Assembly (NCBI GenBank): GCA_965243325.1
Contig: CBDEUQ010000003.1
Coordinates: forward strand, 2,480,001-2,544,000
Length of the DNA stretch: 64,000 nt
Reading direction: 5' to 3'
Source of the DNA: JANQOH01 sp965243325
GTDB taxonomy: Bacteria; Pseudomonadota; Alphaproteobacteria; UBA7887
Positions 44,857 to 53,418 of the stretch are shown here, piece by piece. Position 1 is the stretch's first letter. Every line of letters starts with the position of its first letter. The position numbers and the translations under genes were made by a program. The notes below the pieces were generated by a model. The model did no database searches. It saw only the letters and a program-made list of their open reading frames with translations, and was not told where the DNA came from.

Positions 44857-46089
44857 TCAGACGTCGAGGTCGATCTCGTACATCTTCGTGTCGTCGGGGT
44901 TGCGCCCCAGGTCGCACACCGCGGCGGTATCCGCCGGCTCCTGGCTCGGATACCGGTCGTACACCTCGAACGCGCCATCGACGACCTCGCCGAGATAGAC
45001 GGTCTGGACGACGTGATGGGTTGCCGGATCGATCGTCACGCGGCCGCTCGGGCCGTCGATCGCGAAGTCGTCCTCGAGCGCCTCGATCACTGCCATGCGG
45101 TCGACGCTGCCGGCCCGGCGCACGGCTTCGGCCCACAGCAGGAAGCCTTCGTACGAGCGGATCGCGAGCTCGTTCACCGCCGGGGTTCGCTCGCCGAAGG
45201 TATTGCGCAGACGTTCGAGAAACGCCCCGTTGGCGGCGGTGTCCAACTCCTCGAAATATCCGTAGCAGGCGACGATGCCGTCGCTTTCCTCCGCCGACAG
45301 CACACGGTGTTCGTTGCCGACGCCGAAGGTCGTCGATGCCATCGGGATACGCGCCTTCATGCCCGCCGCCGCCCATTGCCGGTAGAACGACATGTGGGCG
45401 CCGCCGACGAGCACCGACACCACCATGTCCGGCGCCGCCGCCTGGATCTTGCGGATGGTCGGCCCGAAATCGGTCACGTCGAGCGGAAAGAAATCGGTGG
45501 CCAGCACCTCTCCGCCGCCCTCGCGGGCGTATCTCGCGACCCAGCGCGCGGTGATCTGCCCGTAATTGTAATCGGCCGCGAGAACGTAGATCCGCTTGCC
45601 CCAGCGCCCCATCACGTCCGGCACCAGCTTGGCGACCGTCTGCGCCGGCGTGGACCCCGTGCAGACGATGTTGCGGTCGCAGACGCCGCCTTCGTACTGC
45701 GTATTGTAAAAGTACAGCGTCTCGTACCGCCGCAACAGCGGTCGGATCGCTTCCCGCGACGCGCTCGTGATGCCTGCATGCACCACCGCCGCGCCGTCGC
45801 GCGTCGCCGCCTGAACGGCGTACCGGCGGTATAGTTCCAGATCGGATTGCGCGTCGTAGAGCAGAAGGTCGACCGGGCGGCCGAGCAGACCGCCGGCGGC
45901 ATTCGTTTCCTGGACCGCGAGCCGCGTGCAGTCGATCATCGGCTGGCCGTAGATATCCAGCCCGCCCGAGCCGTCGAGAATGCTGGCGACCGCGATGGGG
46001 TCGTCCGCCGCCGCGTCGTTCACGCCGAAGTGCAGCGCCGCGGCACCGGCCGCCGAACCGGCCAGGAACCGTCTCCTGGATATCCTCAT
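44857..46089 (-). CDS. HAAT-family periplasmic receptor, urea/short-chain-amide type
   Basis: A 410-residue type I periplasmic-binding protein with a twin-arginine leader (MRISRRRFLAGSAAGAAAL). DPIAVASILDGSGGLDIYGQ is the ligand strand; FYNTQYEGGVCDRNIVCTGS, then VLAADYNYGQITARWV and FFPLDVTDFGPTIRKIQ, resemble UrtA/FmdD-like receptors for urea or amides. The lid motifs MASTTFGVGNEH and CYGYFEELD support this. First gene of the second importer. No urease or amidase gene is next to it. Confidence 0.9.
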   Translation of the reverse strand: MRISRRRFLAGSAAGAAALHFGVNDAAADDPIAVASILDGSGGLDIYGQPMIDCTRLAVQETNAAGGLLGRPVDLLLYDAQSDLELYRRYAVQAATRDGAAVVHAGITSASREAIRPLLRRYETLYFYNTQYEGGVCDRNIVCTGSTPAQTVAKLVPDVMGRWGKRIYVLAADYNYGQITARWVARYAREGGGEVLATDFFPLDVTDFGPTIRKIQAAAPDMVVSVLVGGAHMSFYRQWAAAGMKARIPMASTTFGVGNEHRVLSAEESDGIVACYGYFEELDTAANGAFLERLRNTFGERTPAVNELAIRSYEGFLLWAEAVRRAGSVDRMAVIEALEDDFAIDGPSGRVTIDPATHHVVQTVYLGEVVDGAFEVYDRYPSQEPADTAAVCDLGRNPDDTKMYEIDLDV

Positions 46090-46214
46090 GCTCTCCTCGC
46101 AATCTTCGGCGGCGCAGCGACTTGCTGCCGCCGCGCCACGCTAGATGCCGCCAAATACCGAGTCAACGCGAGCCCTCCGTGGACACGGCCTTGTGGCCGC
46201 GGCGCCGGGCGAGC

Positions 46215-46397
46215 CTATTCGGTGCTGGTCGGGCCCGCGTCGCCGCCGCCGGGAAGCGGTGTGTCCTCGCCGGGCCCCATGGCGCTCACGGCGGCGATGA
46301 TGATCACCGCGATCAACGCCGCGATGAGCCCGTACTCGATCGCCGTGGCCCCGTCCTCACGTCTCGCGAAGGCCCGTGCGCGCGATACCGGATCCAT
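46215..46397 (-). CDS. Flp family type IVb pilin
   Basis: A 60-residue prepilin. The basic leader (ARAFARREDG) is followed by the processing site G|ATAIEYG with the conserved Glu at +5 and Tyr at +6, then a hydrophobic helix (LIAALIAVIIIAAVSAMG). Mature pilins of this class build tad pili for attachment. No tadA, cpaB or rcpA gene is near, so it is an orphan copy. The C-terminus is unusually Gly/Pro-rich. Confidence 0.9.
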   Translation of the reverse strand: MDPVSRARAFARREDGATAIEYGLIAALIAVIIIAAVSAMGPGEDTPLPGGGDAGPTSTE

Positions 46398-46489
46398 GGT
46401 CCCCACTCTCCTCGACCTCCGGTGGCCGACGATCCACGTGGTGGGCTTCCGCCGACCCGTCAACGGAAGGCGCGCGCCGTGTCGGCGGC

Positions 46490-47431
46490 TCACGTGCCGA
46501 ATGCGCGACGCAGCGCCGCGCCCGACGCGTCGACCGCCGCGCGCGCGTCGTCGAGGATCGCCGGCGCCTGGAAAAACGCGTGGGTCATGCGTGGAAACCC
46601 CACGTGTTCGGCCGCCACCCCGGCGCCGCGCAGGGCGTCCACGTAGGCCAGCCCTTCGCCGTAGAGCGGGTCGATCCCGGCGCCGATGACCAGCGCCGGC
46701 GGCAACCTGGCATGATCCGCGGCACGCAGCGGCGCGCACCGCCAGTCGCCGCGGGCCGACGCGTCGGGAACGTAGAGATTCCAGAAATACGCCATGCGGT
46801 CGCGGTTCAGGACCGGCGCGTCGCCGAGAGTGGTGTAGGTGCCGCCGTCGATGTCGCAATCGACCACCGGATAGATCAGCAATTGGAAGGCCAGTGCCGG
46901 GCCGCCGGCGTCGCGCGCCATCAGCGAGCAGACCGCGGCGAGGTTTCCGCCCGCGCTGTCTCCGGCGACGGCGAGGCGGCGCGGATCGCCGCCGAGGCTG
47001 GCCGCGTTTTCGGCAATCCAGCAGAGCGCCGCGAAACAGTCTTCCGCCGCGGCGGGAAACGGGTGTTCCGGCGCCCGCCGGTAGTCGATGGAGATGCTCA
47101 TGCACCTCGCGGCGTCCGTAATCGCGCGGACCCCCTTGTCGTGGCTGTCGATGTCGCCGAGCACCCAGCCGCCGCCGTGAAAATAGACCACGATCGGTAA
47201 CGGTTCGTCCGACTTCGCCGCGTAAAGCCGGGCCGCGAGCGGGCCGGCGGCGCCGGCCACCGTCAGCGACTCGACACGGTGCACCGGTACGGGATCGCCG
47301 TAGTAGCGCTGCGCACGCTCGACGGTAATCCTCCGCGCTTCGTCCACCGGAACCGCGATCTGGTCGGGATACCCGGCTTCCGCGATCCGGCCGAGCATGG
47401 CTTTGAGTTGCGGGTGTAGCTGGTCGAGCAC
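46490..47431 (-). CDS. Alpha/beta hydrolase, hormone-sensitive lipase family
   Basis: A 313-residue esterase. It has the oxyanion motif VVYFHGGGWVLGDIDSHD, nucleophile AVAGDSAGGNLAAV, acid in IGAGIDPLYGEGLAY and base in MTHAFFQAP, the classic HSL (family IV) set. The GTG start at 47431 has GGAGG 5 bases upstream; the ATG 34 codons earlier would add a low-complexity leader. It hydrolyses short-chain esters; the natural substrate is unknown. Confidence 0.92.
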   Translation of the reverse strand: MLDQLHPQLKAMLGRIAEAGYPDQIAVPVDEARRITVERAQRYYGDPVPVHRVESLTVAGAAGPLAARLYAAKSDEPLPIVVYFHGGGWVLGDIDSHDKGVRAITDAARCMSISIDYRRAPEHPFPAAAEDCFAALCWIAENAASLGGDPRRLAVAGDSAGGNLAAVCSLMARDAGGPALAFQLLIYPVVDCDIDGGTYTTLGDAPVLNRDRMAYFWNLYVPDASARGDWRCAPLRAADHARLPPALVIGAGIDPLYGEGLAYVDALRGAGVAAEHVGFPRMTHAFFQAPAILDDARAAVDASGAALRRAFGT

Positions 47432-47596
47432 CTGGTCCTCCTGCGGTCGAAGCGTCCTCGTCTGAGCCGAGTGTGTATCACGTCCGGTGGTGTCGGCCAC
47501 GCCGGGCGCGTTCGCGCTGCGACCGGCGGCCATGCTATGGTATGGCGCAAGGCGCGGTGCGGCGTTCGTTGAAACGAGACGAAGGAGAGGCGAGGC

Positions 47597-48376
47597 ATGA
47601 CGATCACGGTCAGGGGCAGGGCAAGCGCGGCGATGCGACGCTGGTCGGTCCTGGCGGGTGCGCTGGCGGTCGGCGTTGCGGCGGCCGTGTCTCCCGCGTG
47701 CGCGGAGGAGCCGCTAAGCGAAGCCCAGACGCGCGCCGTCGAGGCGCTGGTCGAGCGTTACATCGCCGAGAACCCCGACAAGATTCTCGAGGCGGTGCGC
47801 GCTTACAATCAACGGCAAGAGGAGGAGCAGCGCGCCGAGGCCGAATCAAATCTGGTCGCCCGGCACGACGAGATCGTCAACGACCCCGCCTCGCCGGTCG
47901 CCGGGAATCCCGACGGTGACGTCACCGTCGTCGAGTTCTTCGACTACCGTTGCGGTTACTGCAAGCGGTCGCTCGACGTGCTGATGGCGGTCATGCAGGA
48001 AGACCCGAACGTGCGCGTGGTCTTCAAGGAGTTCCCGATCCTCAGCCCGCAATCGCTTCAGGCGGCCAGGGCGGCGCTGGCATCGCGGCGCCAGGACAAG
48101 TACTTCGACTTCCACGTTGCGCTGATGGGTGCACGCGGGACCTTCGACGACGAGCAGATTTTCGACATCGCACACGAGGTCGGCCTCGACGTCGACCGGC
48201 TGATCGACGACATGCAATCGCCGGAAATTGAGGCGCATATCGACGCGGTCAACCAGCTTGCCCGTGCGCTCGATATCGGCGGTACGCCCGCGTTCGTCGT
48301 TGGTGGCGAGATTTACCGGGGAGCGATAGATCTCGACACGATGCGGAGCGCAATCGCGGCGACGCGCGCGAGTTAG
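47597..48376 (+). CDS. DsbA-like periplasmic thiol:disulfide oxidoreductase (Com1/DsbA family)
   Basis: A 259-residue exported thioredoxin-fold protein. A Sec signal (SVLAGALAVGVAAAVSPACA) and a helical N-terminal extension (SEAQTRAVEALVERYIAENP) precede the thioredoxin domain with active site CGYC in VVEFFDYRCGYCKRS, and the cis-Pro loop is GGTPAFVVGG. The N-terminal dimerisation-type helix is seen in ScsC/Com1 proteins. The S41 protease gene starts 4 bases after the stop, suggesting joint envelope quality control. Confidence 0.93.
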   Translation: MTITVRGRASAAMRRWSVLAGALAVGVAAAVSPACAEEPLSEAQTRAVEALVERYIAENPDKILEAVRAYNQRQEEEQRAEAESNLVARHDEIVNDPASPVAGNPDGDVTVVEFFDYRCGYCKRSLDVLMAVMQEDPNVRVVFKEFPILSPQSLQAARAALASRRQDKYFDFHVALMGARGTFDDEQIFDIAHEVGLDVDRLIDDMQSPEIEAHIDAVNQLARALDIGGTPAFVVGGEIYRGAIDLDTMRSAIAATRAS

Positions 48377-48380
48377 CGAC

Positions 48381-49940
48381 TTGGCCGACGCTCCGGCACG
48401 CCGCCGCGGCGCTCGTCGCGCCCGGCGATTGCGCGTCGCCACGGTGGCGGCGCTCTGCGTCGCCGGTTGCGTGCCCGGCGGGCTCCACTGGAGCCTCCTG
48501 AGTGCCGGCCATGCGTCTTTCGAGGATGCCGCGGACGAGTTTCCCGAGTTCGCCGACGTATCGCGGGCCTTCGATCGCCTCGTCTCTCCGGCACCCGAGG
48601 AGGAGGAGCGGAACAGCCAGCTCGACCTCTTCGCCGAGGTGTTCGAGAAGGCCTACCACGAATACGTCGAACCCGTGTCCGCCCAGGCGATGGTCCTGCT
48701 GTTGCTCGAAGGCTTCCAGGCCGCCGAGGACGCGGCCGAACCGGGCGACCTCGCGTCGTCCGGGGCCGGCGCGGACGACACCGATGCCGCGACGGCAGCG
48801 GCCGCCGCGCCGGCGGAACCGGTCAATCCGCTCGCCGCGGAGAACCTGATGCGGGCGGGTCTTTCCGGGATGCTGACCGGCCTCGATCCGCATTCCGGTT
48901 ACCTGCCCCCCGACATCTACCAGGAGATGCGGCTGCGTACCCGCGGGGAGTTCGGCGGAATCGGCATCGAGGTCACCATGGAGGACGGATTCGTCAAGAT
49001 CGTCGCGCCGATCGACGATACGCCGGGCCAACGCGCGGGCTTGCAGACGGGCGACCTCATCACGCACGTCGATGGCAAGGCCATCCAGGGCCTCACGCTC
49101 GGCGAGGCCGTGCAGTTGATGCGCGGGCGGTCGGGGACCGACGTCCGCCTCGACATCCGCAGGCCGCCGGCGGTCGAGACGTTTGCCGTCATCATTACGC
49201 GAGCCGTCGTCCGCATCCGCGCCGTGCAGGCGCGCGCCGAAGGGCGGGTAGGGGTGTTGCGCATCACCACCTTCAACGAACGGGCGGAAGACGGCGTGCG
49301 CCGCGCCGTTCGCGATCTGGCGCGGGATATCGACGATCCGATCGCCGGCTATGTTCTCGATCTGCGCAACAATCCGGGGGGCCTGCTCGAACAAGCTCTC
49401 GGCGTCGCCGACATCTTCCTTCCCGGTGGAGAGATCGTTTCGACCCGCAGCCGCCGCAGCGATGCGGCCCGCCGTTTCTCGGCCGACCGCTTCGACGTAT
49501 CCGCCGGCGCGCCGATCGTGGTCCTGATCAACGGCGGCTCGGCGTCGGCGGCGGAGATTGTGTCCGGTGCGCTCCAGGACCATGACCGCGCGCTGATCGT
49601 CGGAACGCCGTCTTTCGGCAAGGGGTCGGTACAGACGATCATGCCCCTCGACGACGGCGGTGCCGTGCGGCTGACCACCGCCCGCTACTACACGCCGTCG
49701 GGCCGCTCGATCCAGTTGACGGGGATCGTTCCGGACATCCTTTCCGAACAGGACGGCGACACGACGACCCGCGAATCCGACCTCGACAATGCGCTGCCTG
49801 CGGAGGTGGAGACGGACGGCGGCGACGTGCGCACGCTGGCGGATGCGTGTCCCGATCAGGCCGGGGCGGACGACCCCGTGATGGCCTGTGCGATATACCT
49901 GCTGGAGGCGCGTGAGATTCTCGTCGAGGCGACGGAATAG
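48381..49940 (+). CDS. S41 family C-terminal processing peptidase
   Basis: A 519-residue envelope protease. The N-terminal export region carries a lipobox-like VAGC near residue 29. PDZ domain: EFGGIGIEVTMEDGFVKIV and ADDTPGQRAGLQTGDLI-type loop. Protease core: YVLDLRNNPGGLLEQAL, nucleophile Ser in INGGSASAAEIVSGAL and general-base Lys in GTPSFGKGSVQT, the Ser-Lys dyad of CtpA/CtpB. It starts at TTG. A low-complexity Asp/Ala insert lies about 120-150. It likely trims or degrades envelope proteins such as peptidoglycan hydrolases. Confidence 0.93.
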   Translation: MADAPARRRGARRARRLRVATVAALCVAGCVPGGLHWSLLSAGHASFEDAADEFPEFADVSRAFDRLVSPAPEEEERNSQLDLFAEVFEKAYHEYVEPVSAQAMVLLLLEGFQAAEDAAEPGDLASSGAGADDTDAATAAAAAPAEPVNPLAAENLMRAGLSGMLTGLDPHSGYLPPDIYQEMRLRTRGEFGGIGIEVTMEDGFVKIVAPIDDTPGQRAGLQTGDLITHVDGKAIQGLTLGEAVQLMRGRSGTDVRLDIRRPPAVETFAVIITRAVVRIRAVQARAEGRVGVLRITTFNERAEDGVRRAVRDLARDIDDPIAGYVLDLRNNPGGLLEQALGVADIFLPGGEIVSTRSRRSDAARRFSADRFDVSAGAPIVVLINGGSASAAEIVSGALQDHDRALIVGTPSFGKGSVQTIMPLDDGGAVRLTTARYYTPSGRSIQLTGIVPDILSEQDGDTTTRESDLDNALPAEVETDGGDVRTLADACPDQAGADDPVMACAIYLLEAREILVEATE

Positions 49941-49959
49941 CGCGACGGGTGTCGTCTGT

Positions 49960-50946
49960 TCAGATCAGGCCGGCCAGCGGCGACGAGGGAGACGCGTACA
50001 TCTTTTTCGGAATCCGTCCGGCGCGATAGGCGAAGCGGCCGGCCTCGACCGCTGCCTTCATGGCCCTCGCCATCAGGATGGGGTCGTCGGCGCCGGCGAT
50101 CGCCGTGTTCATCAGTACCGCGTCGCAACCGAGCTCCATTGCCTCGGCGGCGTCCGACGCGGTGCCGACGCCCGCATCGACAATGACCGGCACGTTGGCG
50201 TTCTCGATGATGATGCGGATATTGACCGGGTTCTGCAGGCCGAGCCCCGAACCGATCGGTGCGCCGAGCGGCATGATCGCGGCGCACCCGATCTCCTCCA
50301 GGCGTTTTGCCATGATCGGATCGTCGTTGCAGTAGACCATGACCTGAAAGCCGTCGGCGATCAGCGTCTCGGCGGCGGCCACCGTCTCCGGCATGTTCGG
50401 ATACAACGTTTGCTGGTCGCCCAGAACCTCGAGCTTGACGAGGTCCCAGTCCCCGGCCTCGCGCGCGAGGCGGAGCGTGCGCAGGGCATCCTCGGCCGTG
50501 AAGCACCCGGCCGTGTTCGGCAGATAGACGTACTTGTCGGGATCGAGATGGTCCATGAGCATCGGCGCCTTGGCATCGGTCACATTGACCCGCCGCACCG
50601 CGACCGTGACCATCTCCGCGCCGGAGGCGGCAACGGCGCGCGCCGTCTCTTCGAGGTCTTCGTACTTGCCGGTGCCGACGATCAGGCGCGAGCCGAGACG
50701 CCGCCCGGCAACGGTCCATTCGTCGCCGGACTCCGGGGCGGCGTCCGAACCGCCGCCGATGAAGTGCACGATCTCGATCTGGTCGCCGTCGTCGAGCGCG
50801 GTCTCGGCGAACACCGAACGACGGACGATTTCGCGGTTGCGCTCCACCGCGATCTTTCGCGAATCGAACCCGAGGTCGGCGAGCAGGGCGGCCACCGTCA
50901 GCGGCGCCTCGAGCGTGTGGGGCTCTCCGTTGATGCTGATCTGCAT
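49960..50946 (-). CDS. thiSG: Bifunctional sulfur carrier protein ThiS / thiazole synthase ThiG fusion
   Basis: A 328-residue fusion. Residues 1-66 form a ThiS-like ubiquitin fold (MQISINGEPHTLEAPLTVAA) ending VHFIGGG, where ThiS normally ends with its Gly-Gly tail. From about 77, ThiG follows: RLGSRLIVGTGKYEDLEETA, the Schiff-base Lys in LVKLEVLGDQQTLYPN, MPLGAPIGSGLGLQNP and the phosphate loop VDAGVGTASDAAEAMELG. Together they make the thiazole half of thiamin. Covalent fusion means the carrier C-terminus is not free unless cleaved, an open question for this architecture. Convergent with the protease gene. Confidence 0.94.
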   Translation of the reverse strand: MQISINGEPHTLEAPLTVAALLADLGFDSRKIAVERNREIVRRSVFAETALDDGDQIEIVHFIGGGSDAAPESGDEWTVAGRRLGSRLIVGTGKYEDLEETARAVAASGAEMVTVAVRRVNVTDAKAPMLMDHLDPDKYVYLPNTAGCFTAEDALRTLRLAREAGDWDLVKLEVLGDQQTLYPNMPETVAAAETLIADGFQVMVYCNDDPIMAKRLEEIGCAAIMPLGAPIGSGLGLQNPVNIRIIIENANVPVIVDAGVGTASDAAEAMELGCDAVLMNTAIAGADDPILMARAMKAAVEAGRFAYRAGRIPKKMYASPSSPLAGLI

Positions 50947-51121
50947 GGGACGTCCTTCCAACCGCGAGCACGTGCCGGCCGTTGGTCGTATGTATAAGGC
51001 GCGCGGCGTGCGTTCAACACACCAGCGGCCCGTCCGTCGGATCGTCGTGTTGACCGCCACAGCGAGCCGTGGATAGTGAAGCCGTCGCGGTTTCCTCGCG
51101 GCGGCGATCCGGGAAGGCGTC

Positions 51122-51571
51122 TTGACTCGCGGCGTCCTGGTTCTCAACGGACCGAACCTCAATATGCTCGGCATCCGTCAGCCTGAGTTCTACGGCCGGG
51201 AAACTCTGGCCGACGTGGATGCGTTGTGTCTGGAGGTCGCGAAGGGCCTGGGGCTCGAGGTGGAGTGCCGCCAGAGCAACCTCGAAGGCGAGTTGATCGG
51301 GTGGATCCAGGAGGCGCGCGACGCCTTCGACGGAATCGTGATCAACGCGGGCGGTTACAGTCACACGTCGGTGGCGTTGCTCGACTCCTTGCTGGTGTTC
51401 GAGGGACCCGTGGTCGAGGTGCACATGTCGAACATCCTGGCTCGCGACGCGTTTCGCCACCGCTCATATGTCTCGCTGGCCGCGGTCGGGACGATCTGCG
51501 GCTTTGGCGGCGTCGGCTATCGTCTTGGTCTCGAGGCGCTTGCCGAAATCCTCGACGGGAACGACGCGTGA
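51122..51571 (+). CDS. aroQ: Type II 3-dehydroquinate dehydratase
   Basis: A 149-residue shikimate-pathway enzyme converting 3-dehydroquinate to 3-dehydroshikimate. LNGPNLNMLGIRQPEFYG holds the catalytic Tyr and the Arg-bearing lid, RQSNLEGELIGWIQEA, NAGGYSHTSVAL, and VHMSNILARDAFRHRSYVS with the catalytic His/Ser set. TTG start. It overlaps accB by 4 bases (GTGA), the usual alphaproteobacterial aroQ-accB-accC order. Confidence 0.95.
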   Translation: MTRGVLVLNGPNLNMLGIRQPEFYGRETLADVDALCLEVAKGLGLEVECRQSNLEGELIGWIQEARDAFDGIVINAGGYSHTSVALLDSLLVFEGPVVEVHMSNILARDAFRHRSYVSLAAVGTICGFGGVGYRLGLEALAEILDGNDA

Positions 51572-52032
51572 GCGATGCGCCGGCGTTCGACGAGGCGTTG
51601 ATCCGTCGTCTCGCGGCATTGCTCGAGGAAACCGGTCTCGACGAGATCGAGATCGGCGAGGGAGAACGCCACGTGCGGGTCGCGCGCCGCAAGGCGCCGG
51701 CCGTTTCGGCGCCGGCGCCGGTCGTGGCCGCCGCGCCGGCCGCGGCGGCGGTCGATGCCGGACCGGCTGCCGACTCCGGCGCAGTCGCTGCCGACCACCC
51801 GGGCGCCGTCGCGTCGCCGATGGTGGGCACCCTGTACGTCGCCTCGGGGCCGGGCGAGGCGCCGTTCGTCGCCGAGGGCGGGATGGTCGCCGAGGGGGAG
51901 ATCATGTTCATCATCGAGGCGATGAAGACGATGAATCCGGTGCGCGCCCCCCGGGGCGGCACCGTCGCGCGCATATTCGTGGGCAACGCCTCGCCGGTGG
52001 AGTACGGCGAAGTGCTCGCGCTCATCGAATAG
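51568..52032 (+). CDS. accB: Acetyl-CoA carboxylase biotin carboxyl carrier protein
   Basis: A 154-residue biotin carrier. After an N-terminal helix and an Ala/Pro-rich flexible linker (about 43-75) comes the biotinyl domain SPMVGTLYVASGPGEAPFV with the biotinylated K120 in IIEAMKTMNPV. The GTG start overlaps the aroQ stop. It delivers carboxybiotin from AccC to the carboxyltransferase in fatty-acid synthesis. Confidence 0.96.
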   Translation: MSDAPAFDEALIRRLAALLEETGLDEIEIGEGERHVRVARRKAPAVSAPAPVVAAAPAAAAVDAGPAADSGAVAADHPGAVASPMVGTLYVASGPGEAPFVAEGGMVAEGEIMFIIEAMKTMNPVRAPRGGTVARIFVGNASPVEYGEVLALIE

Positions 52033-52061
52033 TCGCCACCCGTCGCGATCCTGCCGGCACC

Positions 52062-53405
52062 GTGTTCGACAAGGTTCTGATCGCCAATCGCGGTGAGATC
52101 GCCATGCGGATCCACCGTGCCTGTCGTGAGATGGGAATTCGCACGGTGGCCGTCCATTCGACCGCCGACGAACAGGCGATGCACGTGCGCCTGGCGGACG
52201 AAGCGGTATGCATCGGGCCGCCGCCTGCCAAGGCAAGCTATCTGAACGTGGCGTCGCTGATCGCCGCCGCCGAGGTGACCGGTGCCGACGCGATCCACCC
52301 CGGTTACGGATTTCTCGCCGAGAACGCGCGCTTCGCGGAGATCGTCGCGGCGCACGGGATCGCCTTCATCGGGCCGCAGCCCGAGCACATCCGTCTGATG
52401 GGCGACAAGCTGGCGGCGCGCGAGGCGGTGCGTCGGCACGGCCTGCCGCTGGTTCCCGGCTCGACCGCGGCGGTCCGCGACCGCGCCGAAGCGCGCGAGA
52501 CCGCGTCGGAGATCGGATATCCGGTTCTGGTCAAGGCGTCGGCCGGCGGCGGCGGCCGCGGCATGCAGGTGGCGCGCGGCCCCGCGGACTTGCCCGACGC
52601 CCTCGACCTCGCTTCGCGCGAGGCGCAGGAAGCATTCGGCGACGGCGCCGTCTTCCTCGAAAAATACCTCGCCGCGCCGCGCCACATCGAGATACAGGTG
52701 CTGGCCGACGACTTCGGCCGCGTCGTCCACTTCGGCGAGCGCGACTGTTCGCTGCAGCGCCGCCACCAGAAGCTGCTCGAGGAAGCGCCGTCGCCGGCGC
52801 TCACGGCGGAGGCGCGCGCCGAGATCGGCGCGCGGGCGGTGGCCGCGGTCTCCGCGCTCGGCTATCGGGGCGTCGGGACGATCGAGTTCCTCTACGAGGA
52901 CGGGTCGTTCTACTTCATCGAGATGAACACGCGGCTGCAGGTCGAACATCCGGTTACCGAGATGATCACCGGGATCGATCTGGTGCGCGAACAGATACGA
53001 ATCGCCGCCGGCGCGCGGCTCGAACTCGAACAGGGCGACATTCGCCTGCGCGGCCACGCCATCGAATGTCGCATCACCGCCGAGGACCCCGCGACCTTCG
53101 CGCCCCGTCCCGGCAAGGTCACGGAATACCATCCGCCGGGCGGCCTCGGCGTGCGCGTCGATTCTGCATTGTACGCCGGCTACACCGTGCCGCCGTACTA
53201 CGACAGCATGGTGGCGAAGCTGGTGGTCCACGGCAGCAGCCGCGAAGAATGTCTGATGAGGTTGAAGCGCAGCCTGGAAGAGTTCGTCATCGATGGAGTC
53301 CCGACGACGCTGCCGCTGCATCGCCGGATCGTGGAGGCACCCGATTTCGCCGCCGGGCGCTACGACATCCACTGGCTCGAACGGTTCGTCGATTCGGCCG
53401 CATGA
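52062..53405 (+). CDS. accC: Acetyl-CoA carboxylase biotin carboxylase subunit
   Basis: A 447-residue ATP-grasp enzyme that carboxylates biotin on AccB. MFDKVLIANRGEIAMRIHRA at the N-terminus, ATP loop VKASAGGGGRGMQVA, RHIEIQVLADDFG, CSLQRRHQKLLEEAPSPAL, and FYFIEMNTRLQVEHPVTEM with catalytic Glu/Arg are all present. The GTG start lies 29 bases after accB. Length is standard. Confidence 0.96.
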   Translation: MFDKVLIANRGEIAMRIHRACREMGIRTVAVHSTADEQAMHVRLADEAVCIGPPPAKASYLNVASLIAAAEVTGADAIHPGYGFLAENARFAEIVAAHGIAFIGPQPEHIRLMGDKLAAREAVRRHGLPLVPGSTAAVRDRAEARETASEIGYPVLVKASAGGGGRGMQVARGPADLPDALDLASREAQEAFGDGAVFLEKYLAAPRHIEIQVLADDFGRVVHFGERDCSLQRRHQKLLEEAPSPALTAEARAEIGARAVAAVSALGYRGVGTIEFLYEDGSFYFIEMNTRLQVEHPVTEMITGIDLVREQIRIAAGARLELEQGDIRLRGHAIECRITAEDPATFAPRPGKVTEYHPPGGLGVRVDSALYAGYTVPPYYDSMVAKLVVHGSSREECLMRLKRSLEEFVIDGVPTTLPLHRRIVEAPDFAAGRYDIHWLERFVDSAA

Positions 53406-53418
53406 CGCGACCGGGATT

